Below are positions 12,891 to 15,977 of a DNA stretch of 15,977 nt, piece by piece. The stretch spans positions 11,779 to 27,755 of the forward strand of contig DFBN01000078.1 of the NCBI GenBank assembly GCA_002366635.1, in the 5' to 3' direction. The notes under the pieces were generated by a model. The model made no database searches and was not told where the DNA came from. It worked only from the letters and a program-made list of their open reading frames with translations. Every line of letters begins with the position of its first letter. The stretch's first letter is position 1. This stretch comes from Caldifarciminota bacterium UBA3079 (GTDB lineage: Bacteria > Hydrothermota > Tepidihabitantia > Tepidihabitantales > Tepidihabitantaceae). A program made the translations under genes and the position numbers.

Positions 12891-14636
12891 CTATTCGGTC
12901 ATGAGTAGTTTGCCTGCAATCGATTTGCTCCCGAGAATGAATTTGTATATGTAAACCCCGGAACCCATTCTCTTGCCCGAATCCGACCTGCCGTCCCAGA
13001 CAATATCGAATCGTCCGGGTTCGCTGAGACCTGAAACAAGACTGTGCACCGGCCGGCCCGCAATATCATATACTATTAAGGATACATTTCCAGGATGCGG
13101 AACTTGGTAGGATATGCGGGTTCCATGGTCAAACGGGTTCGGAGCTGCCGAAATCTCCATCCTGAGAGGCCGTGGATTTCGCCCTTCTTTGATACCGGTA
13201 TATGGGTTCGGCCATTTCTGCAGCACAATCGGATTATTGGTTGCCGGGCCTTCTCCCTGGATAAAGAAACCCGCGTGCTGGTCAATCATATAGCTTACCA
13301 TTACCGTGTCGGTGATGTAATCTAGCATACAGGGGAACCGGTAGCTGACATTCCCACCATCGGTAATCTTTTCAGGCTCAACCCAGGTTTGGCCGTTGTC
13401 AGAAGAGTGGGACCACCAGATGTCAGCTCGAAGCAGTTCAGGCGGCCCGGGCTCAACATTTGCCGAATCGAACTGCTCCCATACAATAAACAGGTTTCCT
13501 TCCTGGTCTTCGCCCAAACTCTGGCGGCAGGCGTATGTCGCATTATAACCGACCGGTGCCTGCAGATTCTCAGGCGCACAGGTTGCAGTAGTAATATGGT
13601 TCCAGTTCGGGCTGTTGTCTGCACACCAGTGCCATATCTGTGCCGGAATCACATATCCCTGACCACCGACATAAGGCATTACATTGGCCGCAAAGTGCAG
13701 CCGGTCATGCCGGTCATAATAAGGAAACAGCGAAGAGATATGGTAAGAAACAGAGGTATCAGCGCCATATGCATCCGGCCATGGCAGTTCAAGGGAATTA
13801 TCCCAGGTTGTGCCGCCGTCCGTTGAAATCCGATAGAAACCAGGGTCAGGCGCACCTTCTGAAAACTCCCATGCAAGGCACAGCTTTTGCGAACCGGATA
13901 CCCTGGAACTGACAATCGCATGGTCAGGGAAGTTCGGCTGTGGCTGAGGCGGGGGAATAGTAACAGGGTCATCCCAGTTGCACCATGTTGTTGCCCGGCT
14001 CCAGTAGGCGTCATGCTTGGTCGCATAGTCAAGCATTGCCAGATGGTAGTAGCCGTTCATACCGACTGCAACCCAGGGCCATGCATAACCCTGAAGCACA
14101 GGCTGGCCGCTGCAATACTCGAAAATCCCCACGCCTGGTGCCATGTCCCGAGCTACCACAGGATAAATATCATCCTGGTGGCAGGATACCACTGCTACGC
14201 CTGTGCTCGGGTCTGCATCAAGCGAGCCAAATCCGGAGCGCTCAGTTTCTACATTCACGCCCGACTGCATGAAATCCGGGTCAACCCAGTTCCAACTCGT
14301 GGTTGAATAGTCATAGAAATTGTAGCGCATACGACGGTCAGGAAATGTGGTCTGGTCAGATGCAGAAAACATCCACAGTGCATGAATTCCATAGTCCGTA
14401 GAGTTCACAAGCATCTGCAGGGCCGGACCACTCGCCTGCCAGTCATAAGTCGTTCCGCCGATAGTATCAACAACCCCGATAACACAACCATCCTGTCCAC
14501 CGCGGTTCTGAGCAATCGAACCTTTCACAGGAACGCCGCCTTTGACCGCGCCTTCGGCTGGCAGCGCTGTCATCGGCTGGGTATTGACTGCAAGCAGCAA
14601 TGCCGGCACTGCAAGCATGCATACAATATTACGCAT
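12891..14636 (-). CDS. Secreted Asp-box (BNR/sialidase-like) protein with FlgD/T9SS-type C-terminal domain
   Basis: The start is the ATG at 14636, six bases after AGGAGG; the frame extends 18 codons to a GTG at 14690, which lies upstream of the -10 and is rejected. The 581-residue product begins with a signal peptide (MRNIVCMLAVPALLLAVNTQ). Two Asp-box motifs, STDGGTTW (271-278) and SSDNGQTW (411-418), fit the S-x-D-x-G-x-T-W turn of BNR/sialidase beta-propellers, and aromatic-rich blades surround them. No catalytic sialidase residues are assigned. Residues 492-581 form a FlgD-Ig/T9SS type A sorting-like domain (AAPNPFDHGTRISYQVP, VYDIAGRPV, WDGRSDSGKRMGSGVYIYKF). An extracellular or surface location is likely; the substrate is unknown. 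It is flanked by its own promoter and terminator, so it is probably monocistronic. Confidence 0.88.
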   Translation of the reverse strand: MRNIVCMLAVPALLLAVNTQPMTALPAEGAVKGGVPVKGSIAQNRGGQDGCVIGVVDTIGGTTYDWQASGPALQMLVNSTDYGIHALWMFSASDQTTFPDRRMRYNFYDYSTTSWNWVDPDFMQSGVNVETERSGFGSLDADPSTGVAVVSCHQDDIYPVVARDMAPGVGIFEYCSGQPVLQGYAWPWVAVGMNGYYHLAMLDYATKHDAYWSRATTWCNWDDPVTIPPPQPQPNFPDHAIVSSRVSGSQKLCLAWEFSEGAPDPGFYRISTDGGTTWDNSLELPWPDAYGADTSVSYHISSLFPYYDRHDRLHFAANVMPYVGGQGYVIPAQIWHWCADNSPNWNHITTATCAPENLQAPVGYNATYACRQSLGEDQEGNLFIVWEQFDSANVEPGPPELLRADIWWSHSSDNGQTWVEPEKITDGGNVSYRFPCMLDYITDTVMVSYMIDQHAGFFIQGEGPATNNPIVLQKWPNPYTGIKEGRNPRPLRMEISAAPNPFDHGTRISYQVPHPGNVSLIVYDIAGRPVHSLVSGLSEPGRFDIVWDGRSDSGKRMGSGVYIYKFILGSKSIAGKLLMTE

Positions 14637-14656
14637 ACACTTCCTCCTTTTCGATA

Positions 14657-14684
14657 ATTCTAACCCCCTGCTGACATCAGTCAA
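14657..14684 (-). promoter_or_regulatory. Promoter of the Asp-box protein gene
   Basis: On the minus strand TTGACT (14684-14679, 5/6), a 16-base spacer and TAGAAT (14662-14657, 5/6) are followed 8 bases later by AAAAGGAGG and then the ATG at 14636. A start site near 14650 gives a leader of about 14 bases that still contains the Shine-Dalgarno. Confidence 0.6.
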
Positions 14685-14766
14685 GCACACTGGCTAGTTG
14701 AGCAGAATCAGCTTTTCGTGAACCCTTTCGGCCCCGGCCTCAAGCCTAACAAGGTCAAGTGAACTA

Positions 14767-14794
14767 AACCCGGGGCGCAAATGCGCCCCGGGTT
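14767..14794 (-). terminator. GC-rich terminator hairpin after the partial secreted-protein gene
   Basis: A perfect 13-bp inverted repeat (AACCCGGGGCGCA at 14767-14779, complement at 14782-14794, loop of 2) begins 13 bases past the stop codon at 14808-14810. On the minus strand it ends GGGTTTAGTT, a short T-rich tail. Distance from the stop and tight loop are the same as for the hairpin at 12842-12877. Confidence 0.75.
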
Positions 14795-14807
14795 ATTGCT
14801 TCGGAAC

Positions 14808-15977
14808 CTATCGAGCCAAAACCATTTGGCGGATAACAACCGAATCCGGTCCTTCAAACCGCAGGAAGTAAACCCCGTCTGCCAGTTGCCCGGGCTGCCA
14901 GGTTACAACGCCTTGACCGACTGAAACAATATGGTCAAAGACAGTTGCAACGGTCCGGCCTGTAATATCAACAGCGGTAATCCTGACACGACCCGGTCGC
15001 CTGACCTGATAATTAACCTGTGTCTGTCCAGTGAACGGATTGGGCCTTATATCAAGCAACCTGGGCACAACCCTGTGATGCGGTTTCTCTGATATACCGA
15101 CATTATTGTCATACCAGTGCTGGGCACTATCTGCAGCCGCAAGATAGCCGCTCTCGCTTGCTGCACCCAGAACTGCGAAAGCAACCCTTTGAGTCGCACC
15201 AACCCCGAGGTCAAACGGACCGGCCGAAGCAACAAGCGACCAGTCATAAGATTCAGTGGACTGCCGGTTGCCGATTGCGCCATTCAGCATCCGGTACTTC
15301 TGTCCATCGGTTACGCAGGAATCCGGATAGATGTAATACCGATGATTGATTCCGGACAACGCTGCAAAACTGGTCGGGTCCAAGATCACCAGCCCGACCG
15401 TAGGATTGTCAGAAGTGTAATACTTCATCCAGACCGCACGCCTGATTGTATCGGAATTGACATCATCCTTTCTCGGGTCGGTGCCGACATCGAAATCACC
15501 AACCATTCCGGCATACAGGCCGTTAATCGCATTCGAGCCGTTGTTCTCGAAATCAAAAGTAACTATCGCAAAGTCGTTATATCCCTCATCCGCATTCATA
15601 TACCAGTGCTGCTCGACATCAAGACCTTTTGGAGAAGAATGACCGCCGTCGCTCATCGTGTTTACCCAGTGCTCATCCGCCGGTGTCGGCGGTTGCACAA
15701 TCCTGAAGCTGTCGGTCATTTGCCAGTCATGATTAGTCCCGGAATTTGCCGGCTGCGAATAGAAATGGTCAACCAGATACGATTCGGAATTGCCGACCAT
15801 CAGCGCACCGAAGAACAGTGAACTGGCCGCACCTTTTGGCACCTGGAACCCAGTGCCTGGGAACTGCGTCTGCGGCGGCTCGTCGTATCCGATTGAACCG
15901 ATTCCGCATACCGACAGCGAAACCGCACCAGTGTCCAAAGTAATCATATACTGGCCAGGAATCGGCGGCTCGCCGAC
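14808..15977 (-). CDS. Secreted protein with FlgD/T9SS-type C-terminal domain, N-terminus outside window
   Basis: The frame is open through the right edge (389 codons visible, starting VGEPPIPGQY), so the ATG at 15947 is internal and the true start lies outside the window. The visible part holds an unrecognised, Tyr/Trp/Asp-rich beta region (for example HDWQMTDSFRIV, EHWVNTMSDGGHSSPKG, FAIVTFDFENNG, GLYAGMVGDFDVG, AFAVLGAASESG). Its last ~82 residues (308-389) form a FlgD-Ig/T9SS-like domain: LLDIRPNPFTGQTQVNYQV, ITAVDITGRTVATV, GVVTWQPGQLADGVYFLRFEG. The C-terminal domain is related in plan to that of the neighbouring Asp-box protein, but its strands differ, so it is not a recent duplicate. 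The product is probably extracellular; enzymatic activity, if any, would lie upstream. A hairpin terminator follows. Confidence 0.85.
   Translation of the reverse strand, partial: VGEPPIPGQYMITLDTGAVSLSVCGIGSIGYDEPPQTQFPGTGFQVPKGAASSLFFGALMVGNSESYLVDHFYSQPANSGTNHDWQMTDSFRIVQPPTPADEHWVNTMSDGGHSSPKGLDVEQHWYMNADEGYNDFAIVTFDFENNGSNAINGLYAGMVGDFDVGTDPRKDDVNSDTIRRAVWMKYYTSDNPTVGLVILDPTSFAALSGINHRYYIYPDSCVTDGQKYRMLNGAIGNRQSTESYDWSLVASAGPFDLGVGATQRVAFAVLGAASESGYLAAADSAQHWYDNNVGISEKPHHRVVPRLLDIRPNPFTGQTQVNYQVRRPGRVRITAVDITGRTVATVFDHIVSVGQGVVTWQPGQLADGVYFLRFEGPDSVVIRQMVLAR

Noticed and set aside
14637..14690. GTG at 14690 as the start of the Asp-box protein
   Set aside because: It precedes the promoter boxes and the AGGAGG that clearly serves the ATG at 14636, and it would bury the signal peptide.
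15945..15947. ATG at 15947 as the true start of the right-edge gene
   Set aside because: The frame stays open to the window edge and no signal peptide follows this ATG, so the gene is truncated by the window.

Overview
The window carries ten protein genes, all on the minus strand, plus short intergenic stretches with promoters, terminators and repeats. No rRNA, tRNA, CRISPR array or transposase is visible. Two secreted proteins end in a FlgD/T9SS-type Ig-like C-terminal domain (PNPF near its start, GVYxx(K/R)F near its end), one large exported protein combines a tandem Gx-D-x-Y repeat with HEAT-like repeats, and housekeeping genes are packed stop-to-start. This combination suggests an uncultured bacterium of the FCB / candidate phylum WOR-3 (Stahlbacteria) type. 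That placement is inference from gene style; no marker gene here fixes the taxonomy.

Layout, in the direction of transcription (right to left). (1) 15977-14808: the 3' part of a secreted protein gene, closed by a strong hairpin terminator. (2) 14684-12842: promoter, Shine-Dalgarno, a secreted Asp-box protein gene and a second long-stem terminator. (3) 12841-12208: a ~630-bp gap with no convincing gene, holding a G-run/palindrome patch and the promoter of the next operon. (4) 12201-1102: an apparent eight-gene operon, purE - SagB-type nitroreductase - purC - queA - murF - pycB-like carboxyltransferase fused to a biotin carrier - prpE - giant Gx-D-x-Y/HEAT protein. Gaps range from a 14-bp overlap to 39 bp, and three junctions read TAG immediately followed by ATG. 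(5) 1101-764: a non-coding patch with a run of hairpins, one of which may terminate the operon, and two degenerate intergenic repeats. (6) 763-1: the 5' part of a gene for a DUF559/Vsr-like nuclease with a separate N-terminal domain.

Functionally the operon mixes purine synthesis (purE, purC), tRNA queuosine modification (queA), peptidoglycan precursor synthesis (murF) and C3 acyl/carboxyl metabolism (prpE and the biotin-dependent carboxyltransferase). The last two plausibly cooperate, because prpE makes propionyl-CoA and the carboxyltransferase resembles the transcarboxylase 5S / pyruvate carboxylase B / oxaloacetate decarboxylase alpha group. The most noteworthy items are the AccB-type carrier fused to that carboxyltransferase, the ~27-residue Gx-D-x-Y repeat protein, the N-terminal domain fused to the DUF559 nuclease, promoter spacings that suggest leaderless mRNAs for purE and the nuclease gene, and the hairpin array at 907-1015.
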